Of a DNA stretch of 64,000 nt, positions 33,500 to 44,489 are shown piece after piece (within the stretch, counting starts at the first letter, position 1; each line of letters starts with the position of its first letter). The position numbers and the translations under genes were made by a program. The notes beneath the pieces were generated by a model. The model had not been told where the DNA came from. It was given only the letters and a program-made list of their open reading frames with translations, and made no database searches. The stretch lies in contig NW_024468917.1 of NCBI RefSeq assembly GCF_011745365.1, positions 434,001-498,000 of the forward strand, written 5' to 3'. The stretch is from Cryphonectria parasitica EP155. Its lineage: Eukaryota; Ascomycota; Sordariomycetes; Diaporthales; Cryphonectriaceae.

Positions 33500-35234
33500 G
33501 CCTTCCACGATACGATTGCAGAGAGGGGCTACTTGAGGAATAGAGAATAGGGGGATGATGTGCGCCAACCAATTGGAAAGCTACTCGAACATTCTGGAGC
33601 CCAAGCCAGCCGAGAATTCAACATAAAGACTTCGTTTCCGAGCTCAAAGGAAGTGCTAGATGACGAGACAAGTGACAAACAAGGGGTGACTAGCAAATCT
33701 GCGACTCTAGGCGGATGACAGAAATTCGATGTTTCAATATAAATTTGGCAATTATGGTCTCATATGCGCCGGTTTCTGTTGTCATAGTGGTTCGGAGTGA
33801 TCAAGGCTAGTGGTGGCGCATGCAATCCACCACAGCTGAGAGGCGACTGCAAAGCCTCACCAGTGACGACTGCTGCTATCGGCAGCTGCGGATCGATCCA
33901 TCAAGACCCGTTTTTTGTACCTGGACAATTTTGCAGAAAAGTCTGGCTTGAGGGAAAATACACATTCATTACTTCCATTTCAAACCGAAAAGTCCCAGCT
34001 GATAGCTATGCTGCATGTGACTTCTTTTCTCGAGACAGTATTACAACTGATTGTTCTGACAGCGAAACGTTCCACTAGGCGGGTCACTGAAGGGCGCGAC
34101 ACTCCCTGCTCCTCAAAGCTTATTTTAGTACCCCGGCCTGTAGGTGATAGGGAAGACTTGACGTTCCTCGCCATCCCTGTAGCCTTCTTGCACCCCTTCT
34201 CTCTCTTTTCTTTCCTTCTTCGTTCTTCCTCCCTCACTCTCTCCCCTGTCTGTCTGTTTTTTCTCTCTCTTCTCTCTCGAATTGATCAACAGACCCATCC
34301 TTCTGGCCCTTGTATCCATCCGCGAGACGAAGAAGGCGGGGGGGGGGGGGCTGTTTTGCTGTTCATGCTTGCTGCATTCACTTTATGCAGGATCTCCATA
34401 TCGCCCCCACAATTCAGAAAGAGGCAAAGCGTGGCGAGCAAGGGTTGTAGTGACCGACCGCGGTCGTGGTTGTGGTGGTGGTGGGGTGAGTGCTCCCACC
34501 GGACGGAAACAGCGGAGAAGGGACTGGGCGAGAGGGGGAGAACAAGCTTAAACGTCATACGAACCAACCAGGGTCACTCTGGTACTGTAAAGCAAGTACT
34601 GACAAGGACCCTACAGAGGGGTTCCTTCTCTTCTAATCGCTTTACGTTTCCGAGGTTCTCTAACAGCTGCCTGGGTTCAGGAGCTCTGCTAGGCTGTGTA
34701 AGGACTAACTAAGTATTACTACGCATGAGTTTTCCATAAGTATTTACTATGTACTACCACTGTTGCGGGAGGGGCTGCTACTGCACCAACTTGCTGGGCT
34801 GCAAGTACATACTAAGTACTTATTCATTCATGTAGTGGTGATCTGCACCGCCAGCGCTGATTACTGTACTATATACTAAGTATATACCATGTAATCATAT
34901 GGTAGTATTTCCCTTCGCCCATCTTTCTTCGCAGATATCGCTGCCGTCACATTTTTGAACTTATGCCACCTCAAGTCATTCATCTCGTCCTTCCTACTCA
35001 TACGCATTCTAACCTTATCCCACCCCTCTCACGCACTACTTTCCCTCTGTCTTCTTCCCTTTCTATATTGAATGAACGGCAGCGGATGATATCGGATTGA
35101 GAAGGCTAGATATTGGCTGGCAGATTGACTAGCTTGTGGTGTGGGAACACCAATTGAACGACTCCCCCTCCCCCTCTCCTGCTCTCTGTCCGGACTGTCC
35201 GGTCCCATTTTCATCCCCATCACCCAACGTCAAT
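33500..35234. other. Intergenic upstream of syntaxin
   Basis: This 1.7-kb stretch includes a 13-G run (34338-34350), CT-rich tracts around 34195-34280, and a cluster of TACTAAGTA-like and GTACATAGT-like palindromic motifs at about 34690-34900. The open frame 33915-34712 is of biased composition and unsupported. The 3' part, with CT-rich leader sequence, is the probable syntaxin promoter. Confidence 0.5.
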
Positions 35235-36494
35235 ATGTCATATAGTCAGTATTCTGGAAACCCGTATGGCTCCTCGCAGCCACAAGAGGGCTACGGCTCT
35301 TCTACCTACGGTAATCCTTATGGCAACCCAGTATGTCTTCTCCCTGTCTTCCTCCCTGTCTAGCCCTGCCCAGTGCCGCAGAAGATCTAGAGAAGGCTCC
35401 TACACAAAAATCGGAGAAACGAAAATGACTAATTCCCTTTCTCCTTTTCCACACAGGAACAACATGAGATGCAACACTTCTCTTCCCCTCAGTCAGACCC
35501 GGCGAACCCATACGGATCCTCCGCCCAAGACGGCACCACCTCCTCCACCACCCCAGGCGGCGACGTTCTCTCCCAGCAGGATTTCCTCTCCCGTGTCTCA
35601 CACGTGCGCAACGAGATCCGCTCCCTGACCGCTGACGTCCAGCGCATCGGCCAGCTGCACCAGCTCGCCCTCACCGGCACCGACGACAGCGACACCACCT
35701 CGGCCCAGCGCCGCGTTGACGACCTCGCCGCCACGACGCAGCGCAAGACGGCCTCGATCCGCGACCAGGTGCGCGCCCTCAAGCAAGACGTCGAGCGCAC
35801 CCCGGCAGGCCAGGGCAGCGCGGGCCTCAAGAAACGCCAATGGGAGGCGCTCAACGGTGACTTCCAGAAGGAGCTGCAGGGCTACATCCAGGAGGAACAG
35901 GCATACCGAGAGCGCTACCGAGAGCAGATCTCGCGGCAATACCGGATCGTTAATCCAGATGCGCCGGACGAGGAGGTGCGGAGGGCCGCCGAGAGGGATT
36001 GGGGCGATGAGGGTGTCTTTCAGACGGCGGTTGGTCTTTCCCCCTCCTTCTTTTCCTTGTTCTTCCTCTCCTTCCCCTCTCTTCAAATAGGACCATGCTG
36101 ACCTTCTTTTCTCTTCTTTTTCGCAACGCAGCTCCGGACCAACCGCACCGGCCAGGCCTCGGCCGTGCTTGGCAACGTGCGCGCCCGTCACCTCGAGCTT
36201 CTCAACATCGAGCGCTCCATCACCGAGCTGGTGCAGCTGATCCAGGACCTAGACACCATGGTCATCCAACAAGATCCCGTCGTCAAGCAGGTCGAGGAGC
36301 AGACGGGCAACGCCGTGACCCACATGGAGGAAGGAAACAAGCAGATCGACGTCGCCACCAAGCACGCTCGGAATAGGCGTAAGCTCAAGTGGTGGTGCAC
36401 CCTGATCGTCGTCCTCATCATCCTGGCCATCGCTCTCGGCGTCGGGCTGGGGATCGGACTGGCCAAGTCTGCGAGTAAGTCTACCCAGCGGTAG
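35235..36494 (+). CDS. sso1: Plasma-membrane syntaxin (Qa-SNARE, Sso1/Syn1-like)
   Basis: This t-SNARE drives fusion of secretory vesicles with the plasma membrane, pairing with Sec9 and Snc. The exons are 35235-35330, 35457-36029 and 36132-36494, for 343 residues. The introns run GTATGT...CACAG and GTTGGT...ACGCAG. The N-terminus is Gly/Ser/Tyr-rich (SGNPYGSSQPQEGYGSSTYG). Next comes the Habc-type helical bundle from DFLSRVSHVRNEIRSL to ERYREQISRQYRIVNPDAPDEEV. The SNARE motif (NIERSITELVQLIQDLDTM then VIQQDPVVKQVEEQ) places Gln at the zero layer. A basic linker (RNRRKLKWW) precedes a single C-terminal membrane anchor (TLIVVLIILAIALGVGLGIG). The assignment to the exocytic syntaxin rests on the overall match to Sso1-type proteins. 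Confidence 0.95.
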
Positions 36495-37912
36495 CAACAT
36501 CCTCCTTGGTAGCAGGCGCGGCGAGCGAAGGATGAGATTTTGGAGAGGGAAAGGGGACTCGCCTGTTTGTGAAGCAGAATGAAACTTTGCTGTATATATT
36601 CTGGACAAGGGTCTGAGTGGAAAGGTCTCTCGCCGCATGAAACATCGAAAAACAACAAGAATTGAAACCAGACGAATATGAGAATTAACGAAACGACACG
36701 CGAGGAAAACTGTGGGGAACGGCAGGAAAGCAGGTAGGCAGCCATAGTATGGTTCTTGGGCATGGGAAATTCGGTTTCCGGTTTTTTTTTGGTTTTTTTT
36801 TTTTTTTAAATGACCTGGGAACGACGGATCATTTCTTCTCTACCTTAATAATCAGTAGTCCTTTTTGGATACCTCTTCAATAGTCGATCCTCTCTTCACT
36901 TACAGCCGTGGGCCGTGCCTTGAGGTTGGGTGCTGGAAGCCAGGTCTGGTCAAACAGAAGTATCCTCCTGTGCATTCACCTCGCCGATGTGTGTGTAACA
37001 TCAGGAGTTGAAGAAAAAACCAAGTCGCCAACAACGCTGAAAAGAAGATGAAGCTTGGGTTTCATCTGTGGAGATTGATGCTGTGCAACGGGTTGTTCTC
37101 GGCGATGATGACGATGTAGGACTTGTTGAATCCCGACACTGGGCATTACATTCGAGTGCTATGAGTATTTAAAGTACCTGGGATATCCCAGGTAAGAAGG
37201 CCCGCCGTCCCTCAGCAGCAAGGCCGAGATCACCTAGCGGAAGAAGAAGAAGAGGAAAGAAATAAGAAATGGTAGGTTGAGAGTGGATGGTTTAGTTTTG
37301 GTTTGATGTGAGCGTATGTATATACTTCTTCTTTCTTTGTCCCCTTCTGCCTCGTAACGCACCCCCGCCTTGTTCCTCCCATGTTGTCATCCTCGTTCCC
37401 CGCCCGTTTCTGTGCTGCCGCGATGTACGTGAAAAGGGTCAGGGTAAGAATCAAAGAGGTAGGTATTTACTCCATTCAAGCCTGAAGGGAAGCCAAATCA
37501 TCAATGCCGGACTCCGGTCAAATGGTTGAGGGGAAAGAAAGGAGAAAGGAAAAAGAGAAGGGGAAAAAAGGGCGAAATGATCGTGTCATCTCAAACTTGT
37601 GCGTCTGCCTTGCTTTTTTCACGTTCCCTGACATTACACTCAGGCCAGACACACACGCACACACGCACACACGCACATACACACAATCTCTCTCCTGGTC
37701 CGTTCAAGGCCGCCTGTTCCATGTTCAACCCTAACCGTGCTCTCTCAGCCAAGTACTACTGTACTTAGTCTAACTCCGCCCTGGTAGTCTGCAGGGTTTC
37801 CTCCCCCCATCAGCTGCACTATTGGGTCGCCAAACCCTCCAGACACAGCCTGGCCCTTTGATAGTGAGGGATCGTCTCCCGACCCAGACACCGCCGACGC
37901 CGGAGCAAGTTC
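36495..37912. other. Convergent intergenic region, syntaxin and TOM70 3' flanks
   Basis: These 1.4 kb lie between two convergent stop codons. They contain a T-rich tract (about 36781-36807, two T runs split by GG) and a CA-rich microsatellite (37649-37685), and no supported gene. The T-rich tract lies about 300 nt past the syntaxin stop. Confidence 0.5.
37649..37685. repeat. CA-rich microsatellite with CACACG periodicity
   Basis: A stretch of alternating AC is interrupted regularly by G, giving three ACACACGC-like units. It lies in the convergent spacer. Confidence 0.75.
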
Positions 37913-40056
37913 CTATCTCAGGCCGGGACCGCCGGGACCGGAGGCTTGGAGCTTGGCTGCCAGCGCCGGGTACTTCTCCTGCACTGCGATCTGCGTACGT
38001 GTCGCCTCGGCATACGAGAGCGCGTTGACGAGCTCGCCCTCTGTGCGTGCCAGTTCCGCGGCGCGCTCAAAGTATTTGAGTGCCTCGGTCACTTTGCCCT
38101 GCTGGAGGAGGAGTTGAGCCATCGTTGCGACAGCGATGTCACATTCAGGGTCGACTGAAGGTCGTGTTAGTCTGTCTGCATTGACCCTAGCATGCTGTGA
38201 AGGAGGGGCGGGGAACTTTGCTTACTGATCAGGGCCTTTTGGCAGAGCTTCTCGGCCTCGGCGAAGTCAGATTTCTCTTGGAAGATGGCGAGGGCCTTGT
38301 TGATGAGAGGCAGAACATTCATGCTCGTTGGCTTCTCCTGCTTCTCCATCTCGATGGCAGACTCGAACTTCTCAATGGCCTCCATGTATTTGCCCTGGTC
38401 GAGAAGGAGCTCGCCATAATAGTTGTACACATCAGGCACCTTCTCGAAGTTCTTCATACAACGCCGGAAGGTGGCCATACTAGAGGCAATCGATCCCATC
38501 TTGTACTGTGTCACTCCGAGCTGGATATGAGAGAAGATGAACTTCGGGTCGAGGTCGATCGACTTCTGATAGTCCTTGGCAGCCTCTGCGAACTCGCCCT
38601 TGATGAAGTGCAACTGGGCACGGTGGTAGTAGATATCAGGATCGTCGGCGCTTTGCTGCAACGCCAGTTCGAAGTCCTTCTCTGCCCTTTCGGGGTCACC
38701 TGTCATTTCTGCATTAGCGGCGAGCCTCTTCCCCCGAGATCGACAAATTGTACTTACCAAGCTCGAGGCTCATAGACGCTCGCTTGATGTAGCTCTGTGT
38801 CATGGTCGGGTCCAGCTCGATGCTCTTACTCAGATCCACCAGAGCCTGCTCGTGCTTGCCACGCAAGCAGGCAAAAGTTCCCCGCATGTTGTAGGCAAAC
38901 GCCTCGTAAGCACCAAGATCGTTCAGCTCGATGGCCTTGTCAAAAGCAGCTGCGGCCTCCTCATAGCCCTCGCCTGTCTTGGACTGAATCGCTTGCAATC
39001 CCTTTTGTAATTGTCCCTTGCCGGAGTCGTCCGAGTACTCCACGGACGCCTCGAGACCCTCGGGCCGGTCCTTTGGTCGGAAGCTCTGCAGGTAGTTGCT
39101 AACAAAAGTCGGGCTTGGAAGCCTGCTAGGCTTGTTGGCCATGATCTCCTTGGCCTTGGTCTCGGCGAACTTCTTGAGCAGCCTTTCGACAGCCTCGGCG
39201 CTGGAAGCATTTTTGAACCCGTCGATTATGCAGCTGGCAGTGTAGTCAAGCAGAGATTCGGGGTACATCTCAAGCTTGTCATATGCATTCGCGCGGCGGT
39301 TCATGGCCTTGATATACTCGGGTTCCAGGTTGATGGCGGCAGTGGTGTCCTCGATGACCTTATTCCACTCAGCGAGAGCGTTGTAGCAGGCAGCACGGTT
39401 GGAGTAGTAGACTGCCTCCGGCTTGCACAGGATAGCCTTGGAGTAGAGATCGATGGCTTTGTTGAAATCCTTGGACCCGTAGGCGTGGTTGCCGGCCTCC
39501 TTCAGCTTGACGGCCCAGTGTTTGCGGTCATCGAGCGACAGGGCCTGGACGGTTTGCTCGGTGATCTCGGGAATCTCGTCGGTGCTATCGTTGCTTTCGG
39601 TCTTCTGAGGCGTGGACGATTGTGTGGTCTCGTTCCCTGCGACATTGCGCGAGGCCTCTGCCTTCCGCTCAGCCTCCTTCCGCTTCCTCCTCTCCTTCTT
39701 AGACAGCTTCGGTGTCGCATCATTGGGTTTCTAGAGAGACAGAGGCAACAGAACAGTCAGCTTCAACCTTTTGAATAAATAGCTCTCATATATGACAGCA
39801 TGTATCTAAAGTCATAACTATGATGACAGTTCGGCCACTCGGAGATAGTGAGGATGAGACGCACCGAGTTGGTGGAGTAGTAGACAACCCCGCCAGCGGC
39901 CACGGCCACGGTGACGCCAGCGATGGTGTAGACAACAGCTTTGTGCTCAGAGACCCATGTCGATATCCGATCCCAGACGGAAGAGTCTGCGGGAAGCTGA
40001 ACGGGGATACCCTTTGAGGACGGTGGGAAGGTCGGCGCCTGCTGTTGTGATGCCAT
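37913..40056 (-). CDS. tom70: TOM70, mitochondrial import receptor (four exons)
   Basis: TOM70 is the outer-membrane receptor that accepts chaperone-bound precursors, especially inner-membrane carriers. The exons are 40056-39865, 39730-38758, 38699-38226 and 38154-37913, for 626 residues. Donors are GTGCGT, GTAAGT and GTAAGC; acceptors are CTCTAG, GACAG and TTCAG. An N-terminal anchor lies at about residues 38-62 ([20 protein letters not shown]), followed by a basic linker ([18 protein letters not shown]). Tetratricopeptide repeats then fill the protein: a chaperone-binding clamp ([47 protein letters not shown]) and a C-terminal array ([40 protein letters not shown]). It ends [20 protein letters not shown] as in yeast Tom70. 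It is divergent from aminodeoxychorismate lyase. Confidence 0.97.
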
Positions 40057-40341
40057 GGTCGCTTGGAGGTTGACGTTGCAGGCCCTACGACGAGGATGAC
40101 TGGGACTTGTGCTGTCGATCGAGAGATGAGCTCGTAGGAGATGAGGATGAGGACGAAATCCAGATGTCCAAACTTAACAAAAGCAATTGATTAATCCCGA
40201 CGACTGACGACGCGAAAGAGTGCGACGGATGTGATTGATCATGCAAGCTCCCACCTTCGGTTGCAGTGTGCAGATTAGCTGTCGCGTACGCAGTACCTGT
40301 GCCAGCGCAAAAAAATTCGCTTGCGCCAGAATTTGGGGTTT

Positions 40342-40354
40342 GGGGGGGGGGGGG
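40342..40354. repeat. 13-nt G homopolymer
   Basis: First of three pure G/C runs in the TOM70/aminodeoxychorismate lyase divergent promoter. Confidence 0.9.
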
Positions 40355-40462
40355 CGTTAGTGGCACGGTCCAGGCGTGAGGTCATCAGCCACTGAGGTTC
40401 CTGCTGGGTCGGACCACCCATTAAGATGGGCCCAGTGTAAGACGGGAATTAGATAGAGAAGT

Positions 40463-40478
40463 CCCCCCCCCCCCCCCC
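40463..40478. repeat. 16-nt C homopolymer
   Basis: Second of three runs in the same promoter, and the longest G/C run seen in the window. Confidence 0.9.
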
Positions 40479-40529
40479 GAAAATAAAAGCAAGAAGAAGA
40501 AGAAAAAAAGAGAGTGGGGGGCTGGGAGA

Positions 40530-40542
40530 GGGGGGGGGGGGG
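40530..40542. repeat. 13-nt G homopolymer
   Basis: Third run in the same promoter, about 330 nt before the aminodeoxychorismate lyase ATG. Confidence 0.9.
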
Positions 40543-40870
40543 ACACAAAAACTAGCTTCTCGTTTTCAAATATTGAAACAAAAAGGCAAGAGAAGAGAAC
40601 AAAATAAAATTACCAGTCGAAGACTATAAAGTAGTAGTAGGCATGAAGTTATTACTCGTCTCTTTCTACCGCGTGCTATAGGTTTTCCCCGTCTGACTAT
40701 GCTTACCCAGTGAAATGGACCAAATTTGTACTACACAGACACTAAGAAAGCGATGCTGTCCTATTGGTTGGTAATAGCATCCGAACTAATCCTTGCAGCG
40801 CTTTCCTGTAACTCTCCGACAAACCTACCACCTTGTATCACTCAATTTTTCCCAACTCTCTTTAGCAAGC

Positions 40871-41740
40871 ATGGCTGAACAACTTCGCCTCTTCACTTCT
40901 ATGCGCTTCGACTGGAATTTAGAGCCAGTGAGAGACATGAGCAGCCGCATTTTCGACTGGAACGCCGACATGCCCTCTCCCTTCTACATGCTGGACTATC
41001 ACCGCGATCGTATGCTCAAGGCAGCAGAGCATTGGGGTTGGACCAGCGCCGTGAAGACGATCAAGGGAGTCGATGGGCTAGCCAGGCTGCACAGTTTCTT
41101 GAAAGAGACCCTCGAGCAGGAAGGGCGCTGGGATAACCTCGAGCAACCATTGCGACTTAAGATTCTTCTTTCTGAGGATGGTCAGCTAGCCCTCGAATCA
41201 AATCCTGTCCCAAAGACATCTCTGAGCAATCTCTTCCCCACAGCACTTCCTGCTCCAGACATTGAAGAGGGCAATCAAATGGAGGGATGGCAATTGGGCC
41301 CCTTGAACCTCGTCCCTGTCTACGACGTCTACGTCGACCATAACTCCACGCAGGAGTCTGAGCTCACCCACTTCAAGACCACCAAGCGTGAGATGTACGA
41401 CCAGGCCCGCGAGCGCGCCTGCCTGAAGCCCACTGATGTGACAAAGGAGGTCCTCATTGTCAACAAAGAGACCAGCCTCATCATGGAGGGCAGCCTGACA
41501 ACGCCGTACTTTTGGAGGGGAGGGAGGTGGGTCACGCCGCCCGTGTCTTGGGTTTTAAAGGACAGAGTCTGGGAAGGGTATGGTGGACAGGACGGTACCA
41601 CCAGGCGTTGGGCTCTCAAAGCGGGTATTGCTGAGCTTGAGGACGTGAAGGTTTCTGACCTGGTCGACGACGAGCCTGTATGGTTGAGCAATGGGGTGAG
41701 GGGGTTTGTTTTTGGTCGAATACGACTGTCCAAGCCTTGA
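40871..41740 (+). CDS. abz2: 4-amino-4-deoxychorismate lyase (folate pathway)
   Basis: This enzyme converts aminodeoxychorismate to p-aminobenzoate and pyruvate, a step of folate synthesis. It belongs to the fold-type IV PLP enzymes, with branched-chain aminotransferases and D-amino acid transaminases. It is a single exon of 289 residues starting at the ATG at 40871; the frame above starts only at a non-ATG codon. Family features are an N-terminal FTSMRFDWNL...FYMLDYHRDRMLKAA block, the probable PLP lysine in HFKTTKREMYDQARERA, then EVLIVNKETSLIMEGSLTTP and FWRGGRWVTPP, the substrate-side loop shared with bacterial PabC. The assignment is good; a related class IV aminotransferase remains possible. 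Confidence 0.85.
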   Translation: MAEQLRLFTSMRFDWNLEPVRDMSSRIFDWNADMPSPFYMLDYHRDRMLKAAEHWGWTSAVKTIKGVDGLARLHSFLKETLEQEGRWDNLEQPLRLKILLSEDGQLALESNPVPKTSLSNLFPTALPAPDIEEGNQMEGWQLGPLNLVPVYDVYVDHNSTQESELTHFKTTKREMYDQARERACLKPTDVTKEVLIVNKETSLIMEGSLTTPYFWRGGRWVTPPVSWVLKDRVWEGYGGQDGTTRRWALKAGIAELEDVKVSDLVDDEPVWLSNGVRGFVFGRIRLSKP

Positions 41741-43219
41741 TTGGGCTGCTGGAATAACAGCCTGCACTTTGGCAGGCACGAAAGCTCTGCTAGAGCTCGC
41801 TCGTGAGACAATATGCACTGGGTGGCCCAGCAGCTGCCTTTGCAAGGCACAGGAAGGTGAAGCGGCCCTCTCGAACTCAGCACACCTCAGTGCAGGGCCG
41901 GCTGGCAGTCTTGCTGTTATATTGCCGGGAACGGTCATTCCGGCGGTATACTCCAGGCCAAATACTTCATTGTCATGTCGGCCACTGGAACAGATGTCTC
42001 GCTGAGTGTATTCGAGACTTTGTTGGAATGAAGCCATGGCTCTATAAGATCCGGCTTTTCGAAGGCCGAATCCCGAGAGCAGCCTTTCATAAAGCCATTA
42101 GTGCAACTGACAAAGGCAAGACATGCGCAGCTGAATGGGAATTCCGACACTTCGATCACCGCTCAAAAGCGGAACAAAGCATGGTCGAGATATCTCCCTA
42201 CTCCGGCTATACGACCCTATCTGGCTAACAACGCAGTCCACAACTGCCGGTCATCGAGACACAGTCAACACATTATCAAATTGACTAACTCTATAGCCAT
42301 TCATATAGCTTGTGGATTGCATCCTACCCGCCACCCTACATCTACTATCTTTTTACTTTCTCCTCGGAGGTCATAAATTCAAACGCCTCAAAGTACCACT
42401 ACTTTCACTACTGCCATACAAATCTGAACCACGATTTTAGTCCCCTGCCGATCGGGGCCGTGTGGCTGCTCCGGGCGTATCATCCGGGTCCTTAGCTCTT
42501 GTACTTTTCAGTAATACGGCAGTATTAGTGCAGGCCGGAAGACTTTCGAAGGCTAGACAAGTATTCGATGCCATGTTGTAATCCATGCATGCCTGCCTGA
42601 ATGGGGATCCTAATTTGAAAATGAATGACGTCCTAGAGCCCTCATGTCCTCCGCGCAAGAGCAAAAAGAAGAAGAACAAAAACCAAACCAAAAAAAAACC
42701 CTCGAGCACCGCCGGATCAACGCTTCCGCAATGGCCGACAAATTCAGGTGGGGGAATTCGTCTTCGCCGTGATGGATCAGAATTATTACCCATGCTATGA
42801 GCCAAGTACTTGTGGGTTGAGGCTCCAGGTAGAGGGATCCCCGTGGAGTACGTTACAGAGCTCCGGCTCAAGACTAGACAGAAAATCTAGCTCATTGTCA
42901 TCATAGCGAGATAATTGATGCCAAATAATGCCATCGCCGGAACCATGGACGTCTTTGTCGCTGAGCTGCCAATGACGATGTCCTCACGTACTGGCGGCCA
43001 CTGCTCGCTTTGAAAACACCGAACACATGACACTCGGCCTTAAAACAGGCTTGCCGCAACTCTTTCCTGTGAGTATGCTCTTTCCAGTCCTCTTGTAGAC
43101 AGTGTTACGGGATCCAGCAGTACATTCGTCGAGCTAGAGACTCCTCAAGCTCTTGAAAGGCTTCGAAAAAAGAAAAAAGAAAAAAGAAGCGAACTAGAGA
43201 GGCAAACACAAAAAACACC
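41741..43219. other. Intergenic between aminodeoxychorismate lyase and the secreted hydrolase
   Basis: In 1.5 kb I find no supported gene. The minus-strand frame 41555-42037 overlaps the lyase antisense and continues without any domain. An A-rich tract near 42655-42702 and a purine-rich leader just before 43220 are the only notable features. Confidence 0.5.
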
Positions 43220-44489
43220 ATGCATTCACCATCTTGCCTGATCAGTGCCCTCGGGCTCGCTGCCCTCGCAGCAGCAAGGCGTTGCACCAACCTTAGTGTC
43301 CCCGTCCACGTCCAAGCCCGAAACGCCGTATTCAATCTCACGACGCCCCAGAGTGACATCGACGTGATCAATTTCGTCCTCGACAACACGCAGAACGGCC
43401 ACAATTTCACCGCCGAGCTGTTGACGGGCTACGCAGACGTTGGCGGCCAGTATACCATCACAGCGACATACTGCGAGCCCGACAACGGGCCCTCGGGCAC
43501 TGTACAGCTGCTGACCCACGGCATCGGCTTCGACCGCTCGTACTGGGACCTGCCAGTGAACAACTTCAACTACAGCTACGTGGCGCAGGCGAACGCAGCT
43601 GGGTACAGCACTTTCTCGTACGACCGCCTCGGTATTGGCATGTCCTCGCGCGGCGAGCCTGTGAATGAGATCCAGTCGTCGCTCGAAATCGCTGCGCTGT
43701 ACGAGCTCACAGTGCGGCTCCGGGCGGGCTCGATCAAGGGCGTTGGCTGCGGCTTCGACAAGGTCGTCCACGTGGGCCACTCTTTCGGCAGCATCCAGAG
43801 CTACTCTCTGACCGTGCTCTATCCGCATGCCAGCGACGGTTTGGTGCTCACCGGATTTACCCAGGCAGCCAACTTCGTGCCTTACTTCAACCTGGGTGGG
43901 AATTTTGTCCTCGCCACGGAAGTTCCGGCCTTGTCGAGTTATCCGGTAGGCTACTTTGCCGCCGGTGACATCTCTGGCGTCCAGACCAACTTCTTTGCGC
44001 CGGGCATGTTCGACCCGGAGCTGCTGAACCTGGCGTATACGACTGGGGAGCCAGTCACTCCAGGAGAGCTCCTCACGATCGGCGCCCAGACCTCATCGGT
44101 GAATCCGACCACGGCACCAGTCTTGATCATCACTGGAGGTGGGTTCCACAATGGACATGTCGCAGAGTTTGCCGGCTTTGAAATCACGGGTATGGCTGAC
44201 TTTGACGGATAGGCCGTGATATTCCATTCTGCGGAGGCGACTGCAGAGTGACGACAAACGCGAGCATTCCGAATGTACTTGAGATGTCCCGGGCTGAATT
44301 CCCAAACACAACCAACTTCACGGCTGTAGTCGTCGGCGAGGCGGGCCATGGCCTAAACCTGGTATGTCCTGGGATGGTAGACCTTGCTGACTGCAGTTGC
44401 GAGCTGACAGTGCTCTCCAGGAATATTCTCATCCCTTCACGTACAGCACCATCCTGGACTTTGTTGAACAGAATGTTGGCGCGGCGTAA
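43220..44489 (+). CDS. Secreted alpha/beta-hydrolase (three exons)
   Basis: The exons are 43220-44138, 44213-44361 and 44421-44489, for 378 residues. The introns run GTGGGT...GGATAG and GTATGT...CTCCAG; without splicing the frame stops early and loses part of the triad. A signal peptide is evident (MHSPSCLISALGLAALAAA). The catalytic triad is Ser188 in HVGHSFGS, Asp309 in ITGGRDIPFCGGD (formed across the first splice junction) and His352 in GEAGHGLNL. The oxyanion region reads LLTHGIGFDRSYWDL. Several N-glycosylation sequons (NLT, NFT, NYS, NTT) fit an exported protein. Similar proteins occur widely in plant-associated and saprotrophic ascomycetes, usually annotated only as alpha/beta hydrolases. 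The substrate is unknown; an esterase is likely. Confidence 0.88.

Larger units (their letters stand above)
40057..40870. promoter_or_regulatory. Divergent promoter region with three G/C homopolymers
   Basis: The 814 bases between the TOM70 and aminodeoxychorismate lyase starts contain a 13-G run (40342-40354), a 16-C run (40463-40478) and a 13-G run (40530-40542) within 200 bp, with purine-rich (GAA-rich) DNA between the last two. Such rigid tracts may exclude nucleosomes, but no factor site is recognised. Confidence 0.6.

Noticed and set aside
33915..34712. 265-codon plus-strand frame upstream of syntaxin
   Set aside because: Ser/Leu/Pro-rich translation of CT tracts and homopolymers; no domain, and it crosses a G13 run.
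38197..38775. 192-codon plus-strand frame
   Set aside because: Antisense shadow of TOM70 exon 3.
39011..39778. 255-codon plus-strand frame
   Set aside because: Antisense shadow of TOM70 exon 2.
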